From the NCBI GenBank assembly GCA_963575745.1, contig CAUYUJ010014210.1, positions 209,501-273,500 on the forward strand: a stretch of 64,000 nt of DNA, written 5' to 3'. The notes beneath the pieces are model-generated. The model was not told the DNA's origin. It searched no databases and saw only the letters and a program-made list of their open reading frames with translations. This document shows, piece after piece, positions 20,560 to 33,500 of this stretch; positions within the stretch are counted from its first letter, which is position 1, and every line of letters begins with the position of its first letter. Source of the stretch: Prorocentrum cordatum. Lineage: Eukaryota; Sar; Dinophyceae; Prorocentrales; Prorocentraceae. Position numbers and translations under genes: made by a program.

Positions 20560-21030
20560 AAGGGGGGTCATGCGGGTTCTAACGGAGATGTGCCGATCTC
20601 CCCTTGCTTGCCACCAGGAGTTGGAGGGGGCATGCATGTGTTCCCCTCTGCTGGGCACGGGGACTCTTACAAGGATGATTCATGTGATGCGCGTCTCCCC
20701 CCCGTGCTTGCCACAGGGCCAAAAGAGTGATCGCGAGGATCACGGGGGAGATTTGCTCAGCATCCCCTACCTAAATACCGCAGGTTTTCAAGACAGATTA
20801 CTCATTTCACCCTACAGGGTGCCCAGGGGAAGCGTGATTGTTCCGCGTTGCTTACACGGCGGGGGGTCATGCAGTCTCTAAGAGAGTTTTCTTGATCCCC
20901 CCCTCTTGCCATCGAATGCATGCTGCGCGCGCGTCGCAAGCTTCTTGGACAAGTTGCCGTGCCGCCAGGCGGGGTTGATTGGGCCAGTCCACGGCGTGAT
21001 ATTTGGACATCTGGCACAAGCGCGCACCCG
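20560..21030. repeat. Loose repeats around CTTGCCACC; no gene
   Basis: TTGATCCTCCCTGCTTGCCA, CTCCCCTTGCTTGCCACCAG, CCCCCGTGCTTGCCACAGGG and related phrases recur at irregular spacing between 20535 and 20910, each with TTCTAACGGAGAT- or CTCTAAGAGAG-like text. Short low-copy repeats only. Confidence 0.5.
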
Positions 21031-21032
21031 AA

Positions 21033-21212
21033 ACATGATCGTCCCACGAACCCGGAAAGGAATATCGAACTGTAAGGCATGGCAACGTTTCAATGACTCC
21101 TGATTGGGCGACGGGCGAATACACTGCTGAATGTATCGATCTTGATGTACTGTGCCGAGGGCTGTGCTGTGCTGGGCCGTGCAGAACTGCGATGTGCCAT
21201 GTCGCGATTGTG

Positions 21213-21244
<32 letters not shown>

Positions 21245-21657
21245 CGCGTTGTGGATCGAGTCCTTCCTGGCATCCGAGTCCTGACCGAATTGATCTGGAT
21301 CTTAAGCTCGAGCTGCCTGAGCAGATGGTAGCTGCCCCAGAACTAATCGACAGAGGAGACATGCCAGGAGGACGCGCCGCGGAACGTCCCAAGGGACGCG
21401 CCAGGCGACGTGCCAGGGGACGTGCCCTGGGCACGCACCGCGGGACGTGCCAAGGGGACGCGCTATGGAACGTGCCAATGGACGTGCCGCGGGACGTGCC
21501 AGGGGAGGCGCCGCGCGACGTGCCAGGGGGACTCGCCACGGGATGCGCCACGGAACGTGCCAAGGTGCAATATTGAGTGTATCGATCTTGATGTACTGTG
21601 CCGAGGGCTGTGCTGTGCTGGGCCGTGCTGAACTGCGATGTGCCATGTCGCGGTTGT

Positions 21658-21711
<54 letters not shown>

Positions 21712-22080
21712 CATATATACATATCGCGTTGTGGATCGAGTCCTTCCTGGCATCCGAGTCCTGACCGAACTGATCTGGATCTTAAGCTCGAGCTGCCTGA
21801 GCAGATGGTAGCTGCCCCAGAACCAATCAACCGAGGAGACATGCCAGGAGGACGCGCCGCGGAACGTCCCAAGGGACGCGCCAGGCGACGTGCCAGGGGA
21901 CGTGCCCAGGGCACGCACCGCGGGACGTGCCAAGGGGACGCGCTATGGAACGTGCCAATGGACGTGCACCGCGCGACGTGCCAGGGGGACTCGCCACGAG
22001 ACGCTCCGCGGAACGTGCCAGGCAGCATGCCAAACTGCAATGCTAAAGGTATCGATATTGATGTACCGTGCCGAGGGCTG
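21033..22080 (+). repeat. Head plus two family A units with (CT)n(TA)n insertions
   Basis: Head at about 21033 (ATGATCGTCCCACGAACCCG). Family A units follow with a spacing near 480 bp instead of 420-430 because a CTCTCT...TATATA microsatellite sits at the same internal point in both copies (about 21213-21244 and 21660-21725), in the place of the CTCTATAGC text of other copies. The microsatellite differs in length between them. Confidence 0.88.
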
Positions 22081-22650
22081 TGCTGTGCCTGGGCGACCTG
22101 GACACGTGAAAACACGCGTTTCGCTCAACACGCTCTCAGCACATCGTCATGCTAGACATCCGCCTGGGCAACCTGGACACGTCCAAAACAAGCGTTTCGA
22201 TCTAGACTTCCTCGACACATCCTCATGCTAGACATCCGTCTGGGCGACCTGGACAAGTGAAAACAAGCCTCTGGTTCGAGACATCCTCAACAAATCCTCA
22301 TGCTAGATATCTGTCTGGGCAACCTGGAGGCGTGACACCAAGCGTCTCGCTCGAGACATCCTCAAGACCAGGGCACGGGAAAACAAGCATTTCACTTAAG
22401 AGATCCTCTGAATTCTAATCCCCAGGAGAAGACAATCTATAACACAAAACCAGCGTTTTGCTCGAGACATCCTCAACAAAGTATGAAAAAAACAGCGTTT
22501 CGCTAGGGACATTCTCAATTTTTACTTCGCCAGCCCTACGCGACCTCGTTATTTATCGCAAAAGAAATTCGCCAGCCCTACAGCCGTCAGATCCGGGGGT
22601 AAACTACTAAAAGAGAACCCTGGGCCTACGCCCTTTCTGGGAAAAATACA
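22080..22650 (+). repeat. Family B units, link C and G tail
   Basis: Degenerate 75-bp units (about 22090-22400), then C variants at about 22450 and 22495, then a G tail (about 22525-22648). The order A, B, C, G repeats that of 1.6-2.9 kb. Confidence 0.83.
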
Positions 22651-23175
22651 AGGCATTCAGGCTAAACTATGGTCGGAAACACTGTTTCGACAACGCTGGA
22701 ACTTCGCCGGGTACGTCGCAAAGCTGCCTGCCGAGAGGTGGATATCTCGTGTTCTTGCATAGTCAGCTGTCGTAAAGAGTCCCACCAGCCCTTTGGGCGT
22801 GAGTGGTTTAGAGAGCTCTCTCTGTCCTCAACCCCCCAACCCCCCTTCTTCCCCTTCGGGGAGGGGTTTACCCCTCCCCCTACCCCCTCCCCCTGGGCCT
22901 GGAGAGGCGTCCCGCGGGTGGTCAGAGGGGTCTTTTTCGACTCCTGGGAGGGCCAAAAAACGACGACCCTCACGAGGATTCTGGCCCCGTCGGGGGGACC
23001 ACGAAAAAATGCTCTCCTCTTCTCTGAAGCCAAAATCCTTGATTTTACTACGGTTTTGGCCCCATTTTGGCCGTCTGAGGGGCCAGCGCTGCTGCTCCTT
23101 GTTCTCCTAATTATTGATTTTACAAAGGTTTGGGGCTCATTTTGTCCTTCTGAGGGGGTAGCGCTCATTTGCGCT
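22651..23175. other. Interval without recognisable gene
   Basis: Includes a CCCCTCCCCC tract at about 22850-22895. The plus frame runs open from about 22669 into the arrays downstream; the non-repeat part of its translation shows no known domain. Confidence 0.4.
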
Positions 23176-23179
23176 TCTC

Positions 23180-23820
23180 AGGAGGTCGCAAGAAGCCCCC
23201 ATGAGGCCCCAAGATGCCCCCAGGAGGCTCCCAAGAGGCCTCCAAGAAGCCCCCAAGAGGCCCCCAAGAGGCCCCAAGAGGCCCCCAAGAGGCCCCCAAG
23301 AGGCCCCCAAGGGCCCCACGAGGCCCCCAAGAGGCACCCAAGAGGCCCCCAAGAGGCCCCCAAGAGGCCCCCACGAGGCTCCAAGAGGCCCCCAAGAGGC
23401 CCCACGAGGAGCCCGAACGACTCACACCAGGACGAGGGGCCCGAACGACTCACACCACGAAGAGCCCGAACGACTCACACCACAAGGAGGGGCCCGAACG
23501 ACTCACACCAGGACGAGGCGCCCGAACGACTCACACCACGAGGAGCCCGAACGACTCACACCACGACGCGGGCCCCGAACGACTCACACCACGAGGAGCC
23601 CGAACGAGTCACACCAGGAGGAGGGGCCCGAACGACTCACACCAGGATGAGGGGCCCGAACAACTCACACCACGAGAAGCCCGAACGACTCACACCAGGA
23701 CGAAGAGCCCGAACGACTCACACCACGAAGAGCCCGAACGACTCACACCAGGAAGAAGGGCCCGAACGACTCACACCAGGACGAGAAACCCCAAACGACT
23801 CAAATCACGAGGAGCGCTTT
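23180..23820 (+). repeat. CCCCCAAGAGGC array followed by a ~27-bp GAACGACTCACACCA array
   Basis: About 230 bp of ~12-bp units (AGGCCCCCAAGAGGCC) run to about 23410. They are followed by about 15 units of CCCGAACGACTCACACCA plus 8-15 variable bases (GGACGAGGG, CGAAGAG, CAAGGAGGG) to about 23815. Open frames in both directions are repeat artefacts. Confidence 0.88.
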
Positions 23821-24330
23821 CTCTCCCTCCTCCTCCGCCTCGTCCTTCTCCCGCTCCCCCCACAAGGAGGATTCACAAGGAGGCGGGAGGAAGGAGGGAC
23901 AGGGGAGATATACGGAGCCCAGCGGACACACGCCTGAAAAACACAACTGTAGACATGCTTCGCGAGAGCTGCTGCTGTGAGATGGGCTGGTGGGGATACG
24001 CGTAGCGTAAAGAATTCCCAGGGGAGACCGCAGACAACGTGGGGGTCCGATGCTTCTGCGACACGCACGGGATCGGCGATTGGAGAGTAGCAGCGAAGAC
24101 GCAAATTCTTGGAAATGTATGACAAGAGATTTTCTCCACCACGTGAGCGCCTGCTGATTTTCACCCGCCTGTGCCCTAGGCGGCCGCCCCGTCGCGGGCA
24201 TGCTGGATTAATCTTGACCTTGACCTTGCCGTTGAGTGCATCGCGCGGATTCTAAACTGCACTTGCCCAACCCCTCTGCCCTCTGCCTGCCGCAGGGGTC
24301 TCACCGAGGGATATCTGGAACATTCTGTGT
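23821..24330. other. Interval without recognisable gene
   Basis: Low-repeat sequence with several overlapping short frames on the minus strand but no motif. An A/G-rich patch lies at about 23865-23920. Confidence 0.4.
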
Positions 24331-24650
24331 TCCGCCTTGCCTTCCTCAACAATCGCATTGCCGACTCCTTCGTTCAGACTCGAACTCCCATCTGTCCGCC
24401 TCCTGCTTCAACGGCCGCATCTCCGATTCGTCCGACTTTGGCGGCCCTCTCTCCGACATCTGCCCCCCACCTGAGCTTGGTCGTCTCTCCGGCCCCGGCG
24501 CCCATCCCCCCGACTTCTGCTCCTACGTCCCCGACTCCAACCCCTGCCCTTCCGACCTCAGTCCCGACTCCGGCCGCTGCGCATCCGACGCCTGCTCCCA
24601 TCTGTCAGCGGCCGTCTCTCCGACTCTTAGGGAGCCCACAAAGGACGTAC
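24330..24650 (+). repeat. Degenerate TCCGACTCC/CCCC-rich repeat
   Basis: Short units around CCGACTCC, CTCCGAC and GCTCCCAT recur, giving Ser/Pro/Thr-rich translations in the plus frames. Treated as a low-complexity array, not a gene. Confidence 0.55.
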
Positions 24651-25599
24651 GCGCCCAGCTATGTACATGAACACGGCCCCTCGATTCGCGAGACCGACCG
24701 CATGATACGAACATTTGAGCAATGCGTGCTCTCGAAACCAGCGTGGATTCATGTACATGTACGTCCTTCTTTCGCTCCTGAACTCTGGCTCCCACCATCT
24801 CTCCAACTGCTGGCTCCCGTGTCTCGGACTCTGGCGCCCACGGTCACCCCTCCGACGCTGGCCCCCCTCGGGCCCCCGCCTTCGAACGCGCGCGAAGGCG
24901 GCCAGCCTCGTTGGATGACTCTATGCTCAGAAAGGAGGTCGTGTCGCCGGCGCTCCAGCGCCCGCGCCCGGGCTCTCGCAAGGCCGCCCCCCCGGGCGAC
25001 TGACCGGCGGCGCCTCGTCTCGCCTCGCTTTGCCCCGCCGCTTCGAGCGCCCGGACGTCCGCGCGGAAGCGGGCGTCTGCGGCGCAAGTGCGGAGCAGCG
25101 CTGAAGAATGGCGCGCAGTTCTGGGAACTCCGACTGTGAGTGCGGCAACGAACCAATAAGAGATAGACGGGTACGGGTACGTCTGCTGTAGCTCTCTATT
25201 CCATGCGTCCTGTAAGTCCTTTCCACGCCTGGTCTGCCCTTCTAATAGGTCAACTTCGCACGAGAAGGAGCTTCCCGCACTGTGATGCGCTACAGCGCGG
25301 GATGCATTGCTGCGTGGCTGCAGCATCACTAGAACAAACATTTCGAACTCCAATTCAGGCAATGATGTTGTTCTCTTTGTTTCATCCACTTTGCCGCAGT
25401 AAAGAAGATACTCACATCGCTCAACCCGCCAATGGCTCATCTCAAAATGAACTTTGACCAAAGCAGACCAAACAAACTCCATGCTGATACGGAGCCCCGA
25501 ATTAGATTGCGTGACTCAGAGATGACGTTGCTGTCTTGCGTCCGCACTACGTTCGAGGCCAACTGTGGACAAGTCACTGCTAACGCGCCTCTAACGAAC

Positions 25600-27012
25600 A
25601 TGCCACACCCGGCAAGCTGTTTCAAATATGTTTGCCTGTGCTTGAACTCGTATACTCAAGATAGAGAAACCCGAGTGGAAACACTGGCTCGCGTCGCCGC
25701 CAGTGTTCCAAATAGATAGCCCGAGTGGCCTGCGCCTGCAAAAACGGTGTGGCTGACGCGTTGTACACGTTCAAGTTCAAGCCCTTCAGCACCACTGCGC
25801 ACATCCACTGGAAATCTGCAGGGTCTGAATTCGGCACATGGCAATGGTCTAAGTTCGAAACCGCTGGTGATAACGCGGCGGTAGTTCGCAGGGCTGCACC
25901 ATCTAGACAAAGCGCATGAGACGGTTCATTCTAAGGCCCATGCCACTGGACAAGCATATGATTCACGTGCGTTTCGTTGATCTCGTACGTATCGCGGTAG
26001 GACATGGTAAAGGTAGCAATCTGGCAGCTAGTGGTAAACAGTGCGGATGTACGTCTGCCATGCGCACTATCGAATGCAACTATGTGTGCTCGCGGAGAGG
26101 GATCTTCTTAAACATCAACAGAACATCAACGCCTGGCAATTCATCAACAACAATGCTTCCGACAACTTCGGGAACCATCCCCGTGCGAGCTGAACTTCTT
26201 GGCGAAGTTCGTAGCGAACATGATGGGTCATCAGATTCAACAAATCCTAACTCCATGCGACGCTGGCCACTCTGGATCAAAGCATTCATGTCTCTATCAC
26301 TCTGGGAGGAGGATGCATGCGATGTGCACCTCGCCAATCCCGAAACAGCCTGAAACAATGCCGACGCCGACGCGTGCACAAACTTCCCGTGTGGGCCCAA
26401 ACCAAAAGAAACAACCACACTTTTTGCTTGTGCAACGCTGGACTGCCAACGTAGCTTTCGTCTCACTACTAGACATGCCACGACTCGTCCTCATTTAAAT
26501 GGAATCTGCAATTCCACCTGGCTGAACGGAGGGCCTCCGCACGAATGGAGCCAGTTGTGTCAACACCTCTCCGGCGAATAACAACACCAAGGGAAGTGCG
26601 TAAATCATGGGTCGGTCGCTGTTGACGTTCCTCTTGCTCGGTCTGCCACTCCACAGACTGCTGCGCATGTGTTACCTGTCCCCGCATTCCAAGCACTGCT
26701 GCAAAATATGCGTCTGGATATAGGTGGCCTGTACCAACAGGGAAGGACCGAACTAGCAGTTTCAGCACGGAGGTGTCAAACACCCAATGTTTTGTGCCAT
26801 CCGGATTACTCGAAACGTCTCCACACCAGTGACTGCAATCAATGTCTGCCAGCAGTGCATGTCGGATATATTTCCGATTCGCTGCATCGGAGATCTTACG
26901 CACGTGATCAAGGCATCACTAGAACAGCGGCAGATGCGCTCATAGGCTGCAGCTGTTGAATCCACCTTGCATGGTCCACCCAATTTTCATCTACGACCTT
27001 GGAAGCGACCAG
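25600..27012 (-). pseudogene. Decayed region behind a possible spliced-leader relic
   Basis: On the minus strand, downstream of the degenerate leader at 27013-27033, the sequence lacks tandem repeats and has lower GC than its surroundings. Several short frames follow one another, overlapping or separated by stops (about 26983-26762, 26903-26469, 26481-26080). None has a domain I recognise; residues such as KYIRHALLADIDCSHWCGDV look non-repetitive and protein-like. The layout fits an old retroposed cDNA with many frameshifts, but this rests mainly on the leader-like sequence. Confidence 0.3.
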
Positions 27013-27033
27013 ACTTGAGCTAAAACGGTTACG
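27013..27033 (-). other. Possible degenerate spliced-leader relic
   Basis: The minus strand reads CGTAACCGTTTTAGCTCAAG (last 20 nt). It agrees with the leader consensus GTAGCCATTTTGGCTCAAG at all but three positions of this part (G/A, A/G and G/A transitions), and one further outer base differs. All three internal changes are transitions, as expected for an old methylated copy. The orientation matches the decayed region downstream. Confidence 0.45.
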
Positions 27034-27389
27034 CCGTAAAGTCCTCTCTCTATCTTGACTGGGGCATCCATGCGGCGTCCCCCCACCCCCCTCCCCGATG
27101 TCGCCGGGTATTTGCGTGAAGGCGGGAAGAGAAGAGAGCGACGCAAAATCACCCCTCGCATCACTCAGGTCTTCCCGCCCTCCCTGAATGCAGAACCTGG
27201 TCAAGAGATTTCTCCCCCTCCCCCTCTTGCCGCAGAGGTCGCAACGCGGAATCCAAGGGGCAGTTGTTCATCTCATTTGTCTGCGGTAGGTGTCTCACCA
27301 AGGGTTGCCAGGGACATTGCATTCCACCCTGCCTGTTATACGGATCCTGGGCTCCGGGAAGCGTCATGATCTTGCCTATTCGGACCGAG

Positions 27390-28050
27390 GATACCAACCA
27401 AATAACCAATCAACCAACCGACCGACCAGGCAACCCACCAACAAACCAACCAACCGATTACCAACTGGCCAGCCGGTCATCCAATTGGCAAGCTGAAGAG
27501 CCCACCGATCAACCAGCCAGTCAGCCGGCCAACTGGCCAGCCAGCCCACTAGCCATTCAACCAACTAAGTAACCATCCAACCAGCCAGCCAACAAATCAT
27601 CCCGCTCCTCTCCTGAATTCGCATGCTGAAGCTGCTGTGTCCGAAACAGCCGACATCCGCCAAAATGTCCGTCATCGGGCCACGGGCATTGTCAACGTAT
27701 GTGAAATCCCCCAGAGCGAGCATGTAGACGCCCCCCATCCGACAACCTCTGTTGACCTTTCAGCGAGCCAACCAACCAGCCAATCAGCCGAGCCTCCTGT
27801 CAACCAGCGGACCAACCATTTGGCGAACCAACGATCGGGCCACGTGGCCATCCAATCTACCAATCAACCAATTTTTTGACCTACTGACACCCAGAAGCAC
27901 GGGCCAACCAACCAGCCAAATCAGCCCGCCAACCGGCCAACCTATTCCCCACGACATCACCAACCAACCAACCAACCACCAACCACGACATCACCAGCCA
28001 ACCTCAACCAACCGGCCAGCCGCCCAGCCAACCAACAATCCAGCCAGCCA
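27390..28050 (+). repeat. (AACC)n degenerate microsatellite, two blocks
   Basis: AACCAACC repeats with GACC, CAGCC and AATC variants occupy about 27390-27600 and 27765-28050, separated by ~160 bp of ordinary sequence. Confidence 0.88.
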
Positions 28051-28445
28051 ACCTGGCTCGTCCTCCTGCCTTCTGTCCTCCACGTACCCCTTCCCAGCCC
28101 CTCCCCCCTCTTCCTGTCCTCCTCCTCCTCATCATCCTCCTCGGGGGAAATGCCCAAGAGGGCCCCGCCCCCGAGGGCGTCCAGACGCCCCGGGACGGCC
28201 CAAGAGTCTCCCGAGAGGCCCCCCAGATGCTCCCAGCGGGCTCCAGGAAGCATCTAAAACGCTCCCCAAATAATGCCAAGAACAGTTTCAAACATCATTG
28301 CGGCATGGTCTCCCCTCCCCCTCCCCCTCCCTCTCTGTGTCTCTGATTCCCGGCGGAGCCGGGTGAAATTCCGTGCCCGCCGGTGACTGACTAACTGACT
28401 GACTGATTGACTGACTGATTGACCGACTGAACGTCAGGAGGGTGC

Positions 28446-29715
28446 CTTGAAGAACACATTTCGAACCGCCCGCGGGCGCGCAACCGCAACTGGGCGACAC
28501 AACCGCGACTGGGCGACACATTTCAACCCGCTCGCGGGCGCGCAACCGCAACCGCAAATGGGCGACACATTTCAACCCGCCCGCGGGCGCGCAACCGCAA
28601 CCGCAAATGGGCGACACATTTCAAACCGCCCGCGGGCGCGCAATTGGAACCGCAACTGGGCGACACATTTCAACCCGCTCGCGGGCGCGCAACAGCAACA
28701 ACAACTTGGGCGACACATTTCAACCCGCCCGCGGGCGCGCAACCGCAACTGGGCGACACATTTCACCCCGCCCGCGGGCGCGCAACCGCAACCGCAAATG
28801 GGCGACACACTTCAAACCGCCCGCGGGCGCGCAACCGGAACCGCAACTGGGCGACACATTTCAACTCGCTCGCGGGCGCGCAACTGCAACAACAACTTGG
28901 GCGACACATTTCAACCCGCCCGGGGGCGCGCAACCGCAACTGGGCCACACATTTCAATCCGCCCGCGGGCGCGCAGCCGCAACCGCAACTGGGCGCCACA
29001 TTTCGACCCGCCCGCGGGCGCGCAACAGCAACCACAACTGGGCGACACATTTCGACACGCCCGCAGGCGCGCGACCGCAACCGCACCTGGGCGACACATT
29101 TCAACCCGCCCGCGGGCACGCAACCGCAACTGGGCGACACATTTCAACCCGCCCCGCGGGCGCGCAACCGCAGCCGCAACTGCGCGACACAGTTCGACCC
29201 GCCCGCGGGCGCGCAACCGTAACTGCAACTGGGCGACACATTCTCGACACGCCCGCGGGCGCGCAACCGCAACCGCAACTGGGCGACACATTTCAACCCG
29301 CCCGTGGGCGAGCAACCGCAACCGCAACCGCAACTGGGCGACACATTTCGACCCGCCCACGGGCGCGCAACAACAACCACTAATGGACGACGGATTCCAG
29401 ACCGCTCGCGAGCGCGCAACCGCAACCGAACCTGGGCGACACATTTCAAACCCGCACGCGGGCGCGCAACCGAAACTGCGCGGCACATTTCGACCCGCCC
29501 GCGGGCGCGCAACCGCAACCGCAACTGCGCGACACATTTCGACCCGTTTGCGGGCGCGCAACTGCAACCGCAACTGGGCGACACATTTCAACCCGCCCGC
29601 GGGCGCGCAACCGCAACTGGGTGACAAATTTCAACCCGCCCACGGGCGCGCAACCGCAACCCCAACTGGGCGACACATTTCAACCCGCCCGCGGGCGCGG
29701 AACTGCAACCGAGCC
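28446..29715 (+). repeat. ~49-bp tandem array with CCGCGGGCGCGC core
   Basis: About 25 copies of GGGCGACACATTTCAACCCG, then CCCGCGGGCGCGCAACCGCA, then a variable ACCGCAACTG part, with period near 49-50 bp but stepping in 6-bp (ACCGCA) increments. CGCCCGCGGGCG is palindromic. The plus strand is open for more than 1.2 kb and the minus strand also has long frames, because the unit lacks stops; no start context or domain supports a gene. Confidence 0.9.
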
Positions 29716-30159
29716 GCTCACCTGCCGTCCTCCTCCAGGGAATCTGAGGCGGAGGAAGGTGGGAGGGAGGTGGGAGGGAGGGGGGGGGGAGGCGGAAGGG
29801 AGGAGGAAGTAGGGGGGAAGGGAGAGGAGACGGAGGGAGGGTAGAGAGCTCACAGTGATTTGGGGCGGACAATTTGTGCCCCCCCCCCCCGGTTCTGCGC
29901 GAGTGGATCTCCGCCAGGCTCCAGGCAGGCCCTGGATTCCTTATCCAAGGACTCCACGGTCTGCTAGCGGGACGGGTGGGTTAACCGCCCCCGACGGGGG
30001 AGACAAGGCTTTGACAGATGCGGCGCGTTGCGCCGCCTAGTTTCAAGTTGGGGGGGCGATGCCGCGGGGATCGATTGCGCGTTCACCCGCGCGCAAGCTG
30101 CCCGCGGATGTAGGTGCATCGGCGCCGTCTCATTCATGCAGCGCGCCACGTCATATTCA

Positions 30160-30160
<1 letters not shown>
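29716..30160. other. GGA-rich patch and interval without recognisable gene
   Basis: GGGAGG-type purine repeats at about 29750-29845, a C12 run at about 29879-29890, and otherwise short frames without motifs. Confidence 0.5.
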
Positions 30161-30999
<839 letters not shown>

Positions 31000-31000
<1 letters not shown>

Positions 31001-31450
31001 TGGGCTGCTGCATGCAGCCGCCGCGCAGGGGACCCGGGCCCGGTCTTGCCGCCCGCCACCCCACGCTGGCCCCGCTCCTCCTTGAGTGGTCTTCTACTCG
31101 CCGCACCCTGCGCGCATTCACCTGGGCGACGCGCGGCCCGCCAGCGTTGCGCTTCGTGCTCTTCGGCGGCTTCGTGATGTTCGACTTGCTGTACTCGTTT
31201 TGGTACCCGTACTGGGCCCAGCCGCCGATGGAACCCCTGCGCAGCAGCCGCCTCTGTCCCCGCCGGCAGGGCTGGCCGCGCCAGCTCGCTCACAGAGCGG
31301 CTGGGCCCCCGAGCATCCCTCGCCTTTTCCCCCTCCCCGCGGCCGCCCGCTCTTCCCTCCTCCCCTCCTCGTGCATGATGGCCAATTCGCTACAACGGTG
31401 CCCCCGTTCAATTAGCTTCGTCCGCCAGCGCAAACGACCCCTGCCCAACC
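31000..31450. other. Possible coding fragment with one membrane segment (unrecognised)
   Basis: On the plus strand one frame over about 31010-31310 reads ALRFVLFGGFVMFDLLYSFW followed by YPYWAQPP, a hydrophobic segment of membrane-helix length in otherwise GC-rich sequence between two microsatellites. No start, splice site or homologous motif can be fixed; it could be chance. Confidence 0.2.
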
Positions 31451-31454
31451 GCCG

Positions 31455-31650
31455 ACGCAAAGGGTGTGTGTGTGTGTGTGTGTGTGAGTGAGTGAGTGAG
31501 TGTGAGTGTGTTTGTGTGCGTGTGTGCGTGCGTGTGTATGTATGTGTGTGTGTGCGCGCGTGCGCGTGTGCGTGTGTGTGTGTGTGTTTGTGTGTGCGTG
31601 TGTGCGCCTATGCTTGTCTCTCTCTCTCTCTCTCTTTGTCTCTTCCCCGG
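31455..31650 (+). repeat. (GT)n, (GA)n and (CT)n microsatellite
   Basis: GTGTGT and GAGTGAGT at about 31463-31605, then CTCTCTCTCT at about 31617-31637. Confidence 0.92.
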
Positions 31651-31743
31651 GTCCTCCTTCGCTTTCTTCGTGTTCTGCGTCTGCACCTTCAGCTCCGCAA
31701 GCGCCGCCTCGAGCTGCGCCTCCGCGTCGGCCTGCTGCCACAC
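31650..31743 (-). other. Possible coiled-coil exon
   Basis: The minus strand encodes QQADAEAQLEAALAELKVQT followed by QNTKKAKEDPG, a regular heptad-like pattern unlike the neighbouring microsatellite translations. Its 3' side runs into the (GA)n tract. It may be one exon of a gene whose other exons are not visible, or chance. Confidence 0.25.
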
Positions 31744-32104
31744 AGGGAATTTGGGTTGAGTTTGAACTTTTGGCCCAGTCTTACCTGCACAAGACGAAAA
31801 CTTTCGATCGAAGAAAGCGAAAAGAGAAAAACTGGCGGCGCGGAGCTGGCGGCTGCGATATGGGCGACTCGAATTGACATGCTTAAATATGAACTAGCGA
31901 CCAGCCCGTGACCGCTCCGTAAAAAAAGGCGGCACAAACCTGCTGAGGGTTGCGCGAAAGATCTCTGACCGAACTCATACGGCGCGCTCCACTTTTGACA
32001 TGCATCAGGCCTTTGTGTCATTATGCACGCCTCGTGTCCCAACGAAACCCAAATTCTGTCATTTCATGGACTGCACCGAACACGGCACGATGCAAAACGG
32101 CGAC

Positions 32105-32617
32105 CAAAACATGCTGGGCCCACGAAACCGGAAAGGGATACAGACATGTGAAGCATGGAAACGTTTCGAGACACCAGGCAGGAACACTTACGAAGCAGCC
32201 CGCGACACACCGTAAGAAACATTCAACGAAGCATGCTAGGAAACACTTGACGAAACACCCAACGACCAGCCACGAAACACCCCACGAATCACCCGAAACA
32301 GCCCACGAAACACCCCACGAGACACTCCACGAAACATCCCACGAACCACCCCACGAAATATACGTGCCAACAATGCGCGCTGTCCTGCGCCGCGTTGTGC
32401 CGCGCTGCCGAACTCAAGTTCCGACTCAGTTATGAAACGGGACGAACTGCGAGGGGGCGAATCCAAAGAAAGACGGAACGCACCGAGCAAGGACGGACCG
32501 AGACGCGGCACACCGAGACACGACGAACTGAGACAGGACGAACCGAAACAATACCAACCGAGACGAAGTCCAAAATCACGCCGCGCCCCCGCTCCAGCTG
32601 TCACGGCCCCTCATAAG
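32105..32617 (+). repeat. Head, CACGAAACACC array and family F copy 2
   Basis: Head at about 32108 (ATGCTGGGCCCACGAAACCG, GAAAGGGATACAGACATGTG), ~10-bp CACGAAACACC-type units to about 32360, then family F at 32431-32617, near-identical to 13691-13876. The three parts lie in the same order as at 13.27-13.88 kb, so a block of about 500-600 bp has been duplicated. Confidence 0.85.
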
Positions 32618-33190
32618 TTATAGCCGGAGTGCAGTATCCCCAAACAGGGTTTTTAAACCCACTGCGGTTTCCAGGGTCGAACGCGTGCCCGTCCAGTGCG
32701 GGCTGGCATGGCATGTTAGAAGATGATAACCTGATGTTTGCATATGAGATGTAAAACTTGCGTGACGCATGCCTATCAGGAAGCTAACGCTAGAGGGTGT
32801 CGTACTCTCTCGCACCTGGTCGACGAGTAAGCTGTCGGGTCGGCACTGTGATAGGCTCCGCCGCCATGCTGTGAACTCGGAAGCAGCTGTAAGAGGAAGC
32901 GGGGGAGGGCGCGGAAGCGGGGGCGCATGTCGTGATGGTTCCCCCAGGGATGATATCGAGATGTACGCGGCGCACGTCTCAAAAGAAAAATCGTGACGTC
33001 GGATGTCTGGGGAGGGCGGAAAGCAGGGCGCGCATGACGGATGCTGAGGCGGCAGAACCGACGACGGCGGGGACGGGCAGGCGGAGGCAGAGGCGCAGCA
33101 GCGGGAGGCGGGAGGCGGGAGGAGGGAGGAGGGAAGAGGAACCAGGCGGGAAGCGGGAAGAGGGAGCCGGGAGAAGGAATGAGAGAGGTT
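32618..33190. other. Interval without recognisable gene; GGA-rich patch
   Basis: Non-repetitive to about 33040, then GGCGGGAGG/GGAGGGAAG-type purine repeats to about 33170. Confidence 0.5.
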
Positions 33191-33469
33191 GTGATTGGAG
33201 CCCTTGTACTACGAAACGTCTCAGGCAGAACGGGCCAGACCATCTCGCGCGCAACATCCTCGAATTTCGCATTGTGAAGATGGCTCAAGCGAAACGGGCC
33301 GGACCACCTCGCGAGCGACATCTTGGAGCTCAGTATTGGAAGAATGTCTCAAACGAAACGGGCCGGACAACCTCTCGAAAACGTTCTGACAAGTCCACGT
33401 CACACTCGCTTCCCGTTAGGTCCTCTCCTGCAACTACCTTCCTTCTCCCTCCTCCTCCTCCTCCTCCTC

Positions 33470-33500
<31 letters not shown>

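Noticed and set aside
21033-21100. tRNA-like B box in the minus strand of the head module (GGTTCGTGGGTCG), suggesting a SINE
   Set aside because: No matching A box at the right distance and no terminal tail; one short B-box-like string is not enough.
28447-29844. Plus-strand open frame of 465 codons in the 49-bp array
   Set aside because: Open frames exist on both strands because the unit lacks stops; step sizes that are multiples of 6 keep the frame by chance of unit structure.
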